From contig JAFLCG010000010.1 in assembly GCA_017303635.1 (NCBI GenBank), positions 1 through 64,000 of the forward strand: 64,000 nucleotides of DNA, given 5' to 3'. The stretch comes from Anaerolineae bacterium (GTDB lineage Bacteria; Chloroflexota; Anaerolineae; Aggregatilineales; Phototrophicaceae). Below the pieces are notes generated by a model. The model made no database searches and was not told where the DNA came from. It was given only the letters and a program-made list of their open reading frames with translations. Positions 47,720 through 57,120 of this stretch are shown here, piece by piece. Made by a program: the position numbers and the translations under genes. Every line of letters begins with the position of its first letter. Position 1 is the stretch's first letter.

Positions 47720-48286
47720 ATGCCTTACCCAACACACGTCACGCTGGACTCCATCCTCAACCAGGCTCGCACCATGATCGAACTGGACGGGGTGGAAGCC
47801 TTGTCACTGAATGTGCTGGCGGAAGCTTTGGGCGTGAAAACACCCTCGCTTTACCGCTATGTGGATGGGAGGGCTGGGTTGTTGCGGGCGCTCAACTTAC
47901 AGACCGTCCAGCAGTTGGTCGCAGCCACACAAGCGGCCCACGATGCAACATCGGACCCGCTGGATCGATTTATCGCCATGATGCGCCAGTACCGGGCTTA
48001 CGCCTTGGCGAATCCAATGGGCTACACGTTGGCTTTTGCCAGCGCAGCGCCAGATTCGCGTCCGGATCCCGCCTTGCTTGAAGCTTTAGCAATTCCGCTC
48101 CAGCAGGAGATGGCCAGGATTAGCGGGATAGATGAGTCCTTGATGGCGTTACGCGGAGCCTGGGCGCTGGTACATGGTTATGTCTTGCTGGAAATACACG
48201 GTCAGTTTCAGCGTGGGGGGGATCTGGAAGCGACGTTTGAGGGGGTGGTGAGGGGCTATCTTCAAGGATGGCAGCCCGCCACCTAA
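47720..48286 (+). CDS. TetR-family regulator
   Basis: A 188-residue regulator. The helix-turn-helix is SILNQARTMIELDGVEALSL, NVLAEALGVKTPSLYRYVDG; the C-terminal region RGAWALVHGYVLLEIHGQF is the WHG-type ligand-binding domain. It lies after the DUF4260 gene on the same strand and probably controls that promoter. Confidence 0.85.
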   Translation: MPYPTHVTLDSILNQARTMIELDGVEALSLNVLAEALGVKTPSLYRYVDGRAGLLRALNLQTVQQLVAATQAAHDATSDPLDRFIAMMRQYRAYALANPMGYTLAFASAAPDSRPDPALLEALAIPLQQEMARISGIDESLMALRGAWALVHGYVLLEIHGQFQRGGDLEATFEGVVRGYLQGWQPAT

Positions 48287-48293
48287 GGAGACC

Positions 48294-48581
48294 CTATTCA
48301 ATCATTTTGGTCAAAGGGGTCGCCCAATAAGCGGAGCCATCCTTCTCCCGATTGATATAACCCGCCTCAAATAGCTCGCGTCGCAGCAGGGCATGGTCGC
48401 CGAAGGTGTGCCACTGCTTGAGCAGCTCATTGACCTCACGCTCTTTGTACAGCCGTCCGGTCTCAAACTTGCCCGCCAGATAAACTAATAACACTGCCTG
48501 CAAGGATTTCTTAGAGGGCCATTCTATTAAACGGCCTTCGTTATCCATATGATTTTTGAGGGCATCTGGGAAGTCGCTCAC
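48294..48581 (-). CDS. DUF2087-domain protein
   Basis: A 95-residue protein starting at GTG 48581. The DUF2087 pattern is clear: DNEGRLIEWPSKKSLQAVLL, KFETGRLYKEREVNELLKQW, HALLRRELFEAGYINREKDG. Many such domains are fused to ArsR-type regulators; here it is alone. Its GTG overlaps the stop of pth (GTGA), so translation is coupled. Function unknown. Confidence 0.85.
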   Translation of the reverse strand: MSDFPDALKNHMDNEGRLIEWPSKKSLQAVLLVYLAGKFETGRLYKEREVNELLKQWHTFGDHALLRRELFEAGYINREKDGSAYWATPLTKMIE

Positions 48582-49204
48582 ATGGAACCTTCTTTCGGGG
48601 GCGCCGGTTTTTTCTCCGGTTTCGGCGCGTCCAGATCGCCATTGTGCCGGGTCATTGCCAGATCAATGCCGTCGGCCAACCAGGTCTCAACAGCATCGGC
48701 GGCTCGGTCGATCACCTGCGCGGCCAGAATCGCATCATCCCCTTTGAAGGGTGCCAGCACATAATCTCGCGCTTGCATCTTGCCCGGTGGCCGACCAATG
48801 CCAAAGCGTAACCGGTTGAAGTCCTGGGTGCCCAGGTGTTGGATGACACTCTTAAGGCCATTTTGCCCGCCAGCACTGCCGGAAATTCGTAAGCGGATAG
48901 TGCCAAGCGGTAAATCCAGGTCATCTGTGACCACCAGCAAATGGGCAACTTCGACCTTATAAAAATCCATGATGGACCGCACAGATTCACCGCTCAGGTT
49001 CATGAATGTTTGGGGTTTACTCAGGATGACGCGCTTACCCTTTACCGTCCCACTCGCCGACTGCGCTTTCCGCTCGGTCTTGCCAAAACTCAAATGATGG
49101 CGGCGTGCCAGTTCATCGACGACGCGGAAGCCCACATTGTGGCGCGTTGCTTCATATTCGCGCCCCGGGTTGCCGAGGCCGACAATCAAATACCATTCAG
49201 ACAT
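48578..49204 (-). CDS. pth: Peptidyl-tRNA hydrolase
   Basis: A 208-residue enzyme that releases peptides from prematurely dropped peptidyl-tRNA. Motifs: IVGLGNPGREYEATRHNVGF with the catalytic His, KPQTFMNLSGESV, DDLDLPLGTIRLRISGSAGG and HLGTQDFNRLRFGIGRP. The C-terminal tail is Lys/Pro-rich. I chose ATG 49204; a longer start would add 27 unrelated residues. The next gene (DUF2087) overlaps its stop. Confidence 0.93.
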   Translation of the reverse strand: MSEWYLIVGLGNPGREYEATRHNVGFRVVDELARRHHLSFGKTERKAQSASGTVKGKRVILSKPQTFMNLSGESVRSIMDFYKVEVAHLLVVTDDLDLPLGTIRLRISGSAGGQNGLKSVIQHLGTQDFNRLRFGIGRPPGKMQARDYVLAPFKGDDAILAAQVIDRAADAVETWLADGIDLAMTRHNGDLDAPKPEKKPAPPKEGSM

Positions 49205-49274
49205 AAGGTGGCTTAAGCTCCAGTCGTTGAGACGGGCTACAGCATAGCAAAGGGAAAGGAAAATCTGAAGGCGT

Positions 49275-49670
49275 TCATCCTGCAATAGGATGTAGTCTGG
49301 ATTGAATTTTGATGCGGGCCTCTTCCATCGAATGAACGAGGCTCATCGTCTTTGACAGGTGTGGGACAGCCTGAATGGTAATTTTCATCATGTTCGCGAT
49401 GAAATTATCTCTACTAACGATGTAAGCATGTTGGAAGTTAGGCGGCGAGGTGTGTGAAGAATAGGTCAGATGACTGAAAAGCGGTCCACGTGGAACTAAC
49501 CGCGTCCGAGTCATGTCTCCAATGGTGAAGTAGGGTGCTTCCTCTAATGAACGCCCCATTGTCTGTTCTTTCATGAAGGCGGTTAGGTACTCGTCCCACG
49601 TCCAATAGGAATCAATAGTGTATAAGATGGTGTTGGCGACGACTGGATCCCACTCAATTCGGATAGGCAT
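49275..49670 (-). CDS. Conserved hypothetical protein with WTWDE motif, copy 1
   Basis: A 131-residue protein from ATG 49670 (a start at 49688 is possible). It begins MPIRIEWDPVVANTILYTID and carries SYWTWDEYLTA. The protein at 56505-56969 begins VTIRTSWHDADRTVLIWTIE and carries DTWSWDEFNRQ, so the two are paralogues. The layout recalls SpoIIAA/STAS-like folds. No function known. Confidence 0.6.
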   Translation of the reverse strand: MPIRIEWDPVVANTILYTIDSYWTWDEYLTAFMKEQTMGRSLEEAPYFTIGDMTRTRLVPRGPLFSHLTYSSHTSPPNFQHAYIVSRDNFIANMMKITIQAVPHLSKTMSLVHSMEEARIKIQSRLHPIAG

Positions 49671-49826
49671 GACCTTAGACCCGTTCATGACGGTTATATA
49701 CTATTTGAAAGTATAAAAGTAAACCTGAATATGACATCCTTGTGGTTTAGAAATTATTCATGAAAAAGGAGGCCTAGTCGATGGACTATCCCCCTTTATT
49801 AAAGAACAAACCTGTGAGGTTTGAGT

Positions 49827-51878
49827 TTATCCCATCTCACGGTCCCGGTTAAACTGAGTTTCATACAAATGAGCGTACAGACCCCCCATCGCAAGTAGTG
49901 CTTGATGGGTGCCCCGTTCGACGATGTGACCACGATCCAGCACCAGGATGAGATCTGCCGCCAAAATCGTGCTCAGTCGATGGGCAATCACGATGCTGGT
50001 ACGTCCTGACATGACCGTCTTGAGCGCATCCTGAATGAGCGCTTCGGATTGGCTGTCTAGGTGACTGGTCGCTTCGTCCAGCACCAGGATGCGCGGATTC
50101 TTGAGGATAACGCGGGCCAGGGCGATTCGCTGTTTTTCGCCGCCGCTGAGTCGGTAGCCACGTTCACCAACGATAGTGTCATAACCATCCGGTAATCCAG
50201 CAATGAAGTCGTGAATATTGGCCGCCCGGCAGGCCGCCTCCAGTTCAGCTTGATTGGCTTCCGCCCGTGCATAAAGCAGATTGGTGCGGATCGTATCGTG
50301 GAAGAGGTGTGTTTCCTGCGTCACCATGCCGATCTGCGCGGCCAGAGAGTCCAGCTTCAGGTCACGCAGATCATGACCATCTAGAGTAATACGCCCACTG
50401 CTAGGGTCATACAGGCGTGGAATGAGATAGGTGAGGGTCGTTTTACCGGCACCGCTGGGCCCTACTAGCGCCACCAATTGACCTGGTTGAATATGAAAGG
50501 TGATGTTTTCCAGAGCTTGTTCGCGGGCCTGGCTTGGTGCTGCGGGTGCATCTTCAGAGGGTAGCGTTGCCCCATTGTGCGCCCCGATAGTCATGAGGAC
50601 GTTGGCTGGAGGGTGTTTGCCGTTTTTTCCGTTAGATTTGTCATTGCCAGAGAATACTGCTTTCACATTATCCATCCGACCGGGTCGATCTACATCCGAG
50701 AGCAGTTGGCTGTCTTCCCGGCTGGAATAATGGAAGGTGACGTTCTCAAAACGGAGTTCACCTCGAGAGGATGGCAGGGCAATTGCGGTGGGCTTTTCCT
50801 GAATCTCCAATGGCAGATCAACCACCTCAAAGACCCGCTCGAAACTGACCATCGACGTGGCAAATTCAACTGGCGCATTTGTGAGGGCTTGCAAGGGGCC
50901 GTATAACTGGGTCAGGTATGAGCCGAAGGCCACAATAGTACCAACCGTGAAGACGCCATCCAGTACCAGATGCCCACCGACCCAGTAGACTAGCGCGGTG
51001 CCGATGACCGTCACTAGACCGATAACGGCGAAGAACTGACTGCCCAGCACTGCTTGGCGGATGCCGGTATCCCGCACTTTACCTGCCCGATCTTGAAAGC
51101 GATTGACCTCATCGGTGCCACGCCCGAACAGCTTGACCAGTAATGCACCGCTGATGTTGAGCGTCTCGTTCATCATGGCGTTCATCTGGGCGTTGTATTC
51201 CATCTGCTCGCGGGCGATCAGACGGAGTTTGCCGCCCAGCCACCGCGCCACTAGAATGAAGAAGGGGAGTACCAGTACGCCAAGAATGGTCAACCGCCAC
51301 TCCAGGGCCAGCATCACGGCCAGGGTGGCAACAACGGTGATGAGGTTCGAGATGATCGTGACGATCGTGCTGCTGATGGCCCGCTGCGCGCCAACCACAT
51401 CATTGTTCAATCGGCTCATCAACTCGCCGGTTTTGGTGTTGGTGAAGAATCGAATCGCCATCCGCTGAATATGCTGATACAGCGAAACACGCAGATCAAA
51501 GATGACCCCTTCACCAACAGCCGCGTTTAAGCGGCGCTGTACCACAGCGATCAAACCGCTAATGACCGGGATAGCCACCAGTCCAAGCGCCAGCCAGTTG
51601 AGTCGATTGCTGTCTCCGTTGGTCAAGGCATTGTCGATCAGGTCACGGAAAATCAACGGAGTTAAGAGGCCCAGGCCGGTCGTAACCAGAATCAAGGTCA
51701 GAATACCGGCAATTTGCCACCAGTATGGACGGGCGTAATCCAGTACCCGCCGCAGCAATCCCCAGTCGAATGATTTCTGTTTGCGGGCCTCATCATCGCC
51801 CCAAACATAAACCCACCAGCCGCCTCCGCCGCCACCGTGAAACATACGTCCCCCTCGCCCTCGTCCATTACGCATCAT
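49827..51878 (-). CDS. ABC exporter, fused permease and ATPase
   Basis: A 683-residue ABC exporter. It starts with a Gly-rich stretch (MFHGGGGGGWWVYVWG), then six helices in residues about 50-345. The nucleotide-binding domain has Walker A GPSGAGKTT, signature LSGGEKQRIALARVIL and Walker B ILVLDEATSHLD. Between the first NBD strand (FENVTFHYSS) and the next (ENITFHIQPG) an insertion of about 70 residues, rich in Asp, Asn and Lys, interrupts the usual contiguous sequence. Substrate unknown. Confidence 0.9.
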   Translation of the reverse strand: MMRNGRGRGGRMFHGGGGGGWWVYVWGDDEARKQKSFDWGLLRRVLDYARPYWWQIAGILTLILVTTGLGLLTPLIFRDLIDNALTNGDSNRLNWLALGLVAIPVISGLIAVVQRRLNAAVGEGVIFDLRVSLYQHIQRMAIRFFTNTKTGELMSRLNNDVVGAQRAISSTIVTIISNLITVVATLAVMLALEWRLTILGVLVLPFFILVARWLGGKLRLIAREQMEYNAQMNAMMNETLNISGALLVKLFGRGTDEVNRFQDRAGKVRDTGIRQAVLGSQFFAVIGLVTVIGTALVYWVGGHLVLDGVFTVGTIVAFGSYLTQLYGPLQALTNAPVEFATSMVSFERVFEVVDLPLEIQEKPTAIALPSSRGELRFENVTFHYSSREDSQLLSDVDRPGRMDNVKAVFSGNDKSNGKNGKHPPANVLMTIGAHNGATLPSEDAPAAPSQAREQALENITFHIQPGQLVALVGPSGAGKTTLTYLIPRLYDPSSGRITLDGHDLRDLKLDSLAAQIGMVTQETHLFHDTIRTNLLYARAEANQAELEAACRAANIHDFIAGLPDGYDTIVGERGYRLSGGEKQRIALARVILKNPRILVLDEATSHLDSQSEALIQDALKTVMSGRTSIVIAHRLSTILAADLILVLDRGHIVERGTHQALLAMGGLYAHLYETQFNRDREMG

Positions 51879-52021
51879 CTTTTCATCTTAACCCGTCTCG
51901 AATGGGATGTCAGCCAGCCATTCGGTTAGGCCCATGCCGGAATGCTATTTTCCGGTATAATCAGCTTGGCGTTGGAAGACTCTAACCATCGGGCATGACC
52001 CGGTAAGAAGGATTGACGGCC

Positions 52022-55000
52022 ATGGCTGACCGTCCAGACTCAAATCAGGACTCTCAAGGCACAACGGGTGGCTGGCGGCGGCCTGCCAATGCGGCTCCGG
52101 TTCCTGCCCGCCCGAAACCCGCGGAAACCGGCGCTTGGAGAACCCCCACGTTGCCGAAGGATATGACGCAGCAGCCCCGCAAACAGGGCGGTTGGCATCT
52201 GCCCCGCCCGGAAGATGCGCTTGGGGGGACTGGGCCATTGAAGCCAGTGGTAGAGACTCCGCCTGCCAAGAGCAACTCTGCTCGCCCTGAAGATTCGATG
52301 TTTGAAATGAGTGCCGAAGCCCCTGCCGAACCCGCTGTCGCGAGTGAGGATAGCTCGCTGCTGGCATTGGAAACCAAGACCAAGGAAGAAGAGGCCAGCG
52401 GAAGCCTGCTCAACTTGGAACAGGTTGAAGCCATCGCGAGTTCGCAGCCGCTTGAGGAACTCGATGACGAGGAAGATGGCGGCTTCAGCATGAGCGAGTT
52501 GATCGCGCTCTCCAGCCTGGTCGAAAATAAGCCCGCTCCGGCGATCAAACCTGTAGAGAAGCCTGCCGAGTCCACCTCTGCACCCGCAGCGGCTGGAACC
52601 GATCCGGGTGAATACGCTCGCCGCCAACTCGAAGCTCTGCAATCGGGTACCGGCCCTCAGCCTGCCGTCTCATCAACGGGTTCCTCCGGTGTAGGTGCTG
52701 CTGAAGATCCCGGTGCCTATGCCCGCCGTCAATTGGAAGCCTTAAGTGGCAGCCAGCCGATGAGTCCGGTCGTGGATCTATCGTCAACCGGGTCAGGTGC
52801 GGCGACTGGTGCCATGCCCGCTGCGGCGGATTCCGACCTGGCCCGCAAATTCCGTGAAACTGAAGCCCAGGTGCGTGAACTGCGCGCATTGAACCTGAGC
52901 GGGCAGATCAGCCGGGACGAACTTCAACAGCGCCTCCGTCAACTCATGATTCTGGACGACAGCCGCGTCTGGTGGATGATGGGGATGGAGACCGATACCT
53001 GGTACAAGTTCGACAATGGCGACTGGACAGTAGCTACACCACCTTTCGGTACCAGCACAACCGGTTTGCCCGTGAGTGGTATGGCAGGCTCACCCGCGAC
53101 GTTAACTGGATCATTTGACCCGAACCTTCTGCCCAAAGCACCCTTTCCGGATAGCCAACCCATTTATCCTGGTCAGGCCGGTTTTACCTCGACCATTCAG
53201 GATGCCGAACAGTACAGTACGCCCTTGCCCCAGCCCGTGCCGATCTATGATGCCAATGCCACCCTGGTGGGTAATGCCGGTGCCTATTTGTCGCCCGTTC
53301 GTCCATCCGATGCCCAAACGCTCGATAACTACGGCCAGGCACAACCGACCGTTGTCAGCCCGGCGGTGAATTTCCCGCCCTCTACCTCGGACTCGGGTTG
53401 GGTCAGCGTCCAGTCGCCCATCCCCCAGGCTCCTGTCGATACAACGCCGCCGACCTATGATATTGCCAAAGATGCGCCCTTCGCCCAGCAAATTCAGGAA
53501 GAAGCGCGCGCTCGGACTGTGTCCAATGCCTTCCGTCTGGTGCTGGTCGGTCTGGCTGCCCTTTTGTTGCTGGGAGCCTGCGGCATCGGTTTTGTGGTGA
53601 TGCAGTATCAGAATATTGCTAATCAGTATGCGCCAGCGATCAATGGCCTTAAGAATTTCCGTCCCGAATTCCAGACCGTCCGTATTCTGGATGTGAATGG
53701 CGACCTGATTACCGAGTTGAATAGTCAGCAGGGTGGGGCGCGCACGACCGTACCGCTCAGTCAAATTTCTCCCTTCATGATCCATGCGGTGGTTTCACTG
53801 GAAAACGAACGCTTCTTTGAAGACCCCGGCTGGGACTATGTAGCGATTGGACGTGCGTTCCTGCAGAACATTGCTGCTGGTCAGGTCGAGTCCGGGGCCA
53901 GCACCATCACCCAGCAGATTGCTGAGCAATTGGTGCTGGGGCAGCCCACCACCACTACCGATCTCAAACTGCGCGAGCTGATTATTGCTTCGCAGATTGC
54001 CCAGCAGTACACCAAAGAAGAAATTCTCGGTCTCTACCTCAACCAGATCTTTTTTGGCAATCAGTCCTATGGTGTAGAAGCAGCGGCGCAGTTCTACTTT
54101 GGGCACAGCGCCAATGATCTGACCTTGCCGGAAGCTGCCATGCTGGCGGGGATGATTGGCGCTCCGGCGACCTACAATCCGGTGCGTACCCCGCAGGATA
54201 CGTTTGCCGATTATGGTAGCCGTCGGGATGCCGTTTTCGCCCGCATGGAAGATGTCATCCGCAAAATGCAGCAGGTCAGCTGCTTACCCATTCCCCATCC
54301 GGAAGTGAGTGGTCAGTTCTGCGTGGATGCGGCGGCGGTCAATGCGGCGCGTATCCAGACAGCACAGGTCAAAACACTCACCTTCCAGCCGCGGGAAGTG
54401 CGTTTCCGATACGCACACTTTGTTGAAATGGTGCGCTCACAGGTGAACACCGCCTTCGGTGAAGGGGTCATGTTCCAGCGTGGGTTTGTGATCCGCACCA
54501 CCCTCAACCCGGCCGTGCAGGATATTGCCGAGGCAGCCCTGCGTCAGACGGTCACATCGCTCTCGACGGCAGGCATCAATACGGGCTCGGTCATGGTGAC
54601 GGACCCGCGTAATGGTGCCGTGCGGGCTATGGTGGGTAGCCCGGACTTTAACAATGATGCGATTGATGGGCAGGTGAACGGAGCCATCACCTACCAACAG
54701 CCAGGTTCATCGATCAAGCCAATTCTCTATGCGGCTGCTTTTGAGTCCTTTGATAATGATGGCAACGGTACGCTCGAATATCTGACTCCGGCGACCATTC
54801 TCTGGGATGTGCCGACCACCTTCCAGAATCCGACCTATCAGCCCCGCAACTTTGATAACAACTTCTGGGGGCCGCTCTCGATTCGTACTGCGTTGCAGAA
54901 CAGTCGGAACATTCCGGCGGTCAAAGCCTACGAATTTGTGGGTAGCACCCATTTCCGTCAGGTTGCGGAACGCCTGGGACTGACTTTCTTGCCAGAAGCG

Positions 55001-56287
55001 CAATTCGGCTTGCCAAGCGGTCTCGGTGCGACCGAAACCCGTCTCTACGACATGATGATGGCCTACGGCACGATGGCAAACAATGGTGTCCGGTCTAACC
55101 TCTACCTGATCGAAAGCATCACCGATCTGGATGGTAACCCGGTTGAACTCCCGCAGCGGGCCGCGCCCAGCCAACAGATTTCGCCGCAGGTCGCCTACCT
55201 GCTACAAAATATTCTGAGCGACGATCAGTCCCGTGCCCAGGAATTTGGGCTGAATGGCCCACTGACCATTCAGGGCTTGCCCACTCGTGACTATGTAGCG
55301 GCCAAGACCGGCACCACCGATGGCACCCGCGACCTGTGGACGATGGGATTTACCCATAATGTGGTGGTGGGTGTGTGGCTGGGCCGTCCGGATAATAATC
55401 CGACCAATGTCCAGGGAGGTGGGTACCGCAATGTGGCCCCGCTCTGGAATCAGGTGATGTTGGCGGCCTTGGGCGCAGCCGGTCGGCCTGATCCCTTTAC
55501 CCCGCCGGTGGATGGTTCAATCATTCAGCAGCAGGTCTGCTCCGATACGGGTACGCTGCCACCGTCCAACTGTACCAGTCTCCGTACGGAACTCTTCATC
55601 GCCAATCAGCCCCCGCCCGGTGCCGATCAGGCGTTTGTCCAACAGGTTGATGTCGATAGCTGGACGGGCTTGCGCGCCAATCAGTTCTGCCCGAATAACC
55701 GGATTGCCGGCACCTTCATCAATATCACCGATCAATCCGCTCTGGCTTGGCTGAATAGTGCGGCTGGCTCACAGGTCGCGCAGCGCCTCGGCATTGGTGG
55801 CCGCACACTGGAACAGCCTCCCGCTGCCGAGTGTACGGTGAATACGGAAGTGCCGATTGTCGGCATTGTCGCTCCGGGTGAAGGCCAGCAGGTGAGTGGT
55901 GTCCTGACCGTGACCGGTGCGGCCTCGGCAGGTTCGTTTAACCGCTTCCAGTTGGAAGTCGCTTCAGCCAGTGCGCCCACCAACTTCCAGATCGTCTTTG
56001 GCCCGGTCACTGCGCCGCAGACTTCCGGCCAACTGGGTAGTTGGAATACGGCCAGCGTTCCCAATGGGACCTATATCCTGCGCTTATGGATGGTCTCCAA
56101 TAGTGGGGGGTATGCTTCTCGAACTGTGACCGTGAGCGTTAACAATGCTGCCCCGCTGGTTGCGCCGACAGCCACCTTTGGTAGCTTTGCGGTGCCGACG
56201 TTGCCCGCTGGAACCAGCATTTTTGCCCCATCGCCAACCCCGAATATCCCCTTTGCGGAAGTGACCCCGCTCCCGCCGGGAACCTAG
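52022..56287 (+). CDS. Class A penicillin-binding protein with long cytoplasmic tail
   Basis: A 1421-residue bifunctional peptidoglycan synthase. Residues 1-500 are low-complexity and cytoplasmic, with two copies of YARRQLEAL (about 198 and 236) and an acidic patch. One membrane helix lies at about 503-530 (LVLVGLAALLLLGACGIGF). The GT51 glycosyltransferase follows, with catalytic Glu in SLENERFFEDPGWDY (about 592), then the transpeptidase with SxxK in GSSIKP (about 895), QNSRNIP and KTGTTDG (about 1096). A C-terminal Big-like domain and Thr/Pro-rich tail finish it. Length is roughly 600 residues more than ordinary PBP1a. Confidence 0.9.
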   Translation: MADRPDSNQDSQGTTGGWRRPANAAPVPARPKPAETGAWRTPTLPKDMTQQPRKQGGWHLPRPEDALGGTGPLKPVVETPPAKSNSARPEDSMFEMSAEAPAEPAVASEDSSLLALETKTKEEEASGSLLNLEQVEAIASSQPLEELDDEEDGGFSMSELIALSSLVENKPAPAIKPVEKPAESTSAPAAAGTDPGEYARRQLEALQSGTGPQPAVSSTGSSGVGAAEDPGAYARRQLEALSGSQPMSPVVDLSSTGSGAATGAMPAAADSDLARKFRETEAQVRELRALNLSGQISRDELQQRLRQLMILDDSRVWWMMGMETDTWYKFDNGDWTVATPPFGTSTTGLPVSGMAGSPATLTGSFDPNLLPKAPFPDSQPIYPGQAGFTSTIQDAEQYSTPLPQPVPIYDANATLVGNAGAYLSPVRPSDAQTLDNYGQAQPTVVSPAVNFPPSTSDSGWVSVQSPIPQAPVDTTPPTYDIAKDAPFAQQIQEEARARTVSNAFRLVLVGLAALLLLGACGIGFVVMQYQNIANQYAPAINGLKNFRPEFQTVRILDVNGDLITELNSQQGGARTTVPLSQISPFMIHAVVSLENERFFEDPGWDYVAIGRAFLQNIAAGQVESGASTITQQIAEQLVLGQPTTTTDLKLRELIIASQIAQQYTKEEILGLYLNQIFFGNQSYGVEAAAQFYFGHSANDLTLPEAAMLAGMIGAPATYNPVRTPQDTFADYGSRRDAVFARMEDVIRKMQQVSCLPIPHPEVSGQFCVDAAAVNAARIQTAQVKTLTFQPREVRFRYAHFVEMVRSQVNTAFGEGVMFQRGFVIRTTLNPAVQDIAEAALRQTVTSLSTAGINTGSVMVTDPRNGAVRAMVGSPDFNNDAIDGQVNGAITYQQPGSSIKPILYAAAFESFDNDGNGTLEYLTPATILWDVPTTFQNPTYQPRNFDNNFWGPLSIRTALQNSRNIPAVKAYEFVGSTHFRQVAERLGLTFLPEAQFGLPSGLGATETRLYDMMMAYGTMANNGVRSNLYLIESITDLDGNPVELPQRAAPSQQISPQVAYLLQNILSDDQSRAQEFGLNGPLTIQGLPTRDYVAAKTGTTDGTRDLWTMGFTHNVVVGVWLGRPDNNPTNVQGGGYRNVAPLWNQVMLAALGAAGRPDPFTPPVDGSIIQQQVCSDTGTLPPSNCTSLRTELFIANQPPPGADQAFVQQVDVDSWTGLRANQFCPNNRIAGTFINITDQSALAWLNSAAGSQVAQRLGIGGRTLEQPPAAECTVNTEVPIVGIVAPGEGQQVSGVLTVTGAASAGSFNRFQLEVASASAPTNFQIVFGPVTAPQTSGQLGSWNTASVPNGTYILRLWMVSNSGGYASRTVTVSVNNAAPLVAPTATFGSFAVPTLPAGTSIFAPSPTPNIPFAEVTPLPPGT

Positions 56288-56300
56288 CGCGCTTTACCTT

Positions 56301-56329
56301 ACGGGGCGGATCCCGATCCGCCCCGTTTT
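56301..56329 (+). terminator. Terminator of the PBP gene
   Basis: ACGGGGCGGATC and GATCCGCCCCGT form a GC-rich stem followed by TTTTG, 13 bp after the stop codon. Confidence 0.85.
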
Positions 56330-56504
56330 GATTACAACCTTCACCATCCCCAGCCACCATTCTTTACAATCTTTATCTTTATGAATTCTTTGTAAATTGT
56401 TGCATCAGCCACAAATTCTTACGTCTTCGCCTCATTTCTCCGTGATAGCCTGAAAGTTGTAAATAAGATCTGAAAAACGTGGCGCATTGGGGAGTGCAAC
56501 CATC

Positions 56505-56969
56505 GTGACGATTCGGACAAGCTGGCATGATGCCGACCGCACTGTGCTCATCTGGACCATTGAAGATACGTGGTCATGGGATGAATTTAACCGTCAGATG
56601 CTTGCCGCACATCAGGAAGCTCAAACCCTCAACCATCGCTATGACGTGATCTGCGATTTAACGCAATGTAAGTTGTTACCTTCAGGTATTGTTGCGCGCG
56701 CTCATTTAGCAGTTAAATATGCCCCTACCAATTTGGGGATGATGGTCGTGGTAGGAATACCCCCCATTTTTGATGCCAGTTTGCGCGCCTTCCGGCGTAT
56801 CCATCCTCGTCTGGCTGGTGACCTGCATACTTCTGCCTGCTTGCAGGATGCCTTAGCTCTGATTGAACGGCTTCATTCCATCCCCACCCGCGCTGATGCG
56901 CTTTTCACGACAGCGTCTCATAGGCTGGATCTTAGGAAAGTGACGGGATTACTCAAAGCTGTTTGTTGA
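56505..56969 (+). CDS. Conserved hypothetical protein with WSWDE motif, copy 2
   Basis: A 154-residue protein, starting at GTG 56505 by comparison with its paralogue at 49275-49670 (a TTG at 56487 is possible). Common features are an IR-x-W start, a TIxDxWxWDE motif and hydrophobic strands near VVVGIPPIFDAS. It may have an STAS-like fold. No function known. Confidence 0.6.
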   Translation: MTIRTSWHDADRTVLIWTIEDTWSWDEFNRQMLAAHQEAQTLNHRYDVICDLTQCKLLPSGIVARAHLAVKYAPTNLGMMVVVGIPPIFDASLRAFRRIHPRLAGDLHTSACLQDALALIERLHSIPTRADALFTTASHRLDLRKVTGLLKAVC

Positions 56970-57120
56970 ACACGGGTTTCAATCTCGTTTCATGAATATT
57001 CTCTAGCGAAGTCCCCTCATACACTCACTCAGACGAGTAAGCCTCGGGCACCGTTTGCCCTCCTCCCTGCTTTGCGGTATGGTTCATATACATTAATCCT
57101 CCTGCAGGGAAATAGGTCTT

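Noticed and set aside
49205..49285. A 27-residue extension of peptidyl-tRNA hydrolase
   Set aside because: The conserved start MSEWYLIVGLGNPG lies at 49204; the extension has no counterpart in the family.
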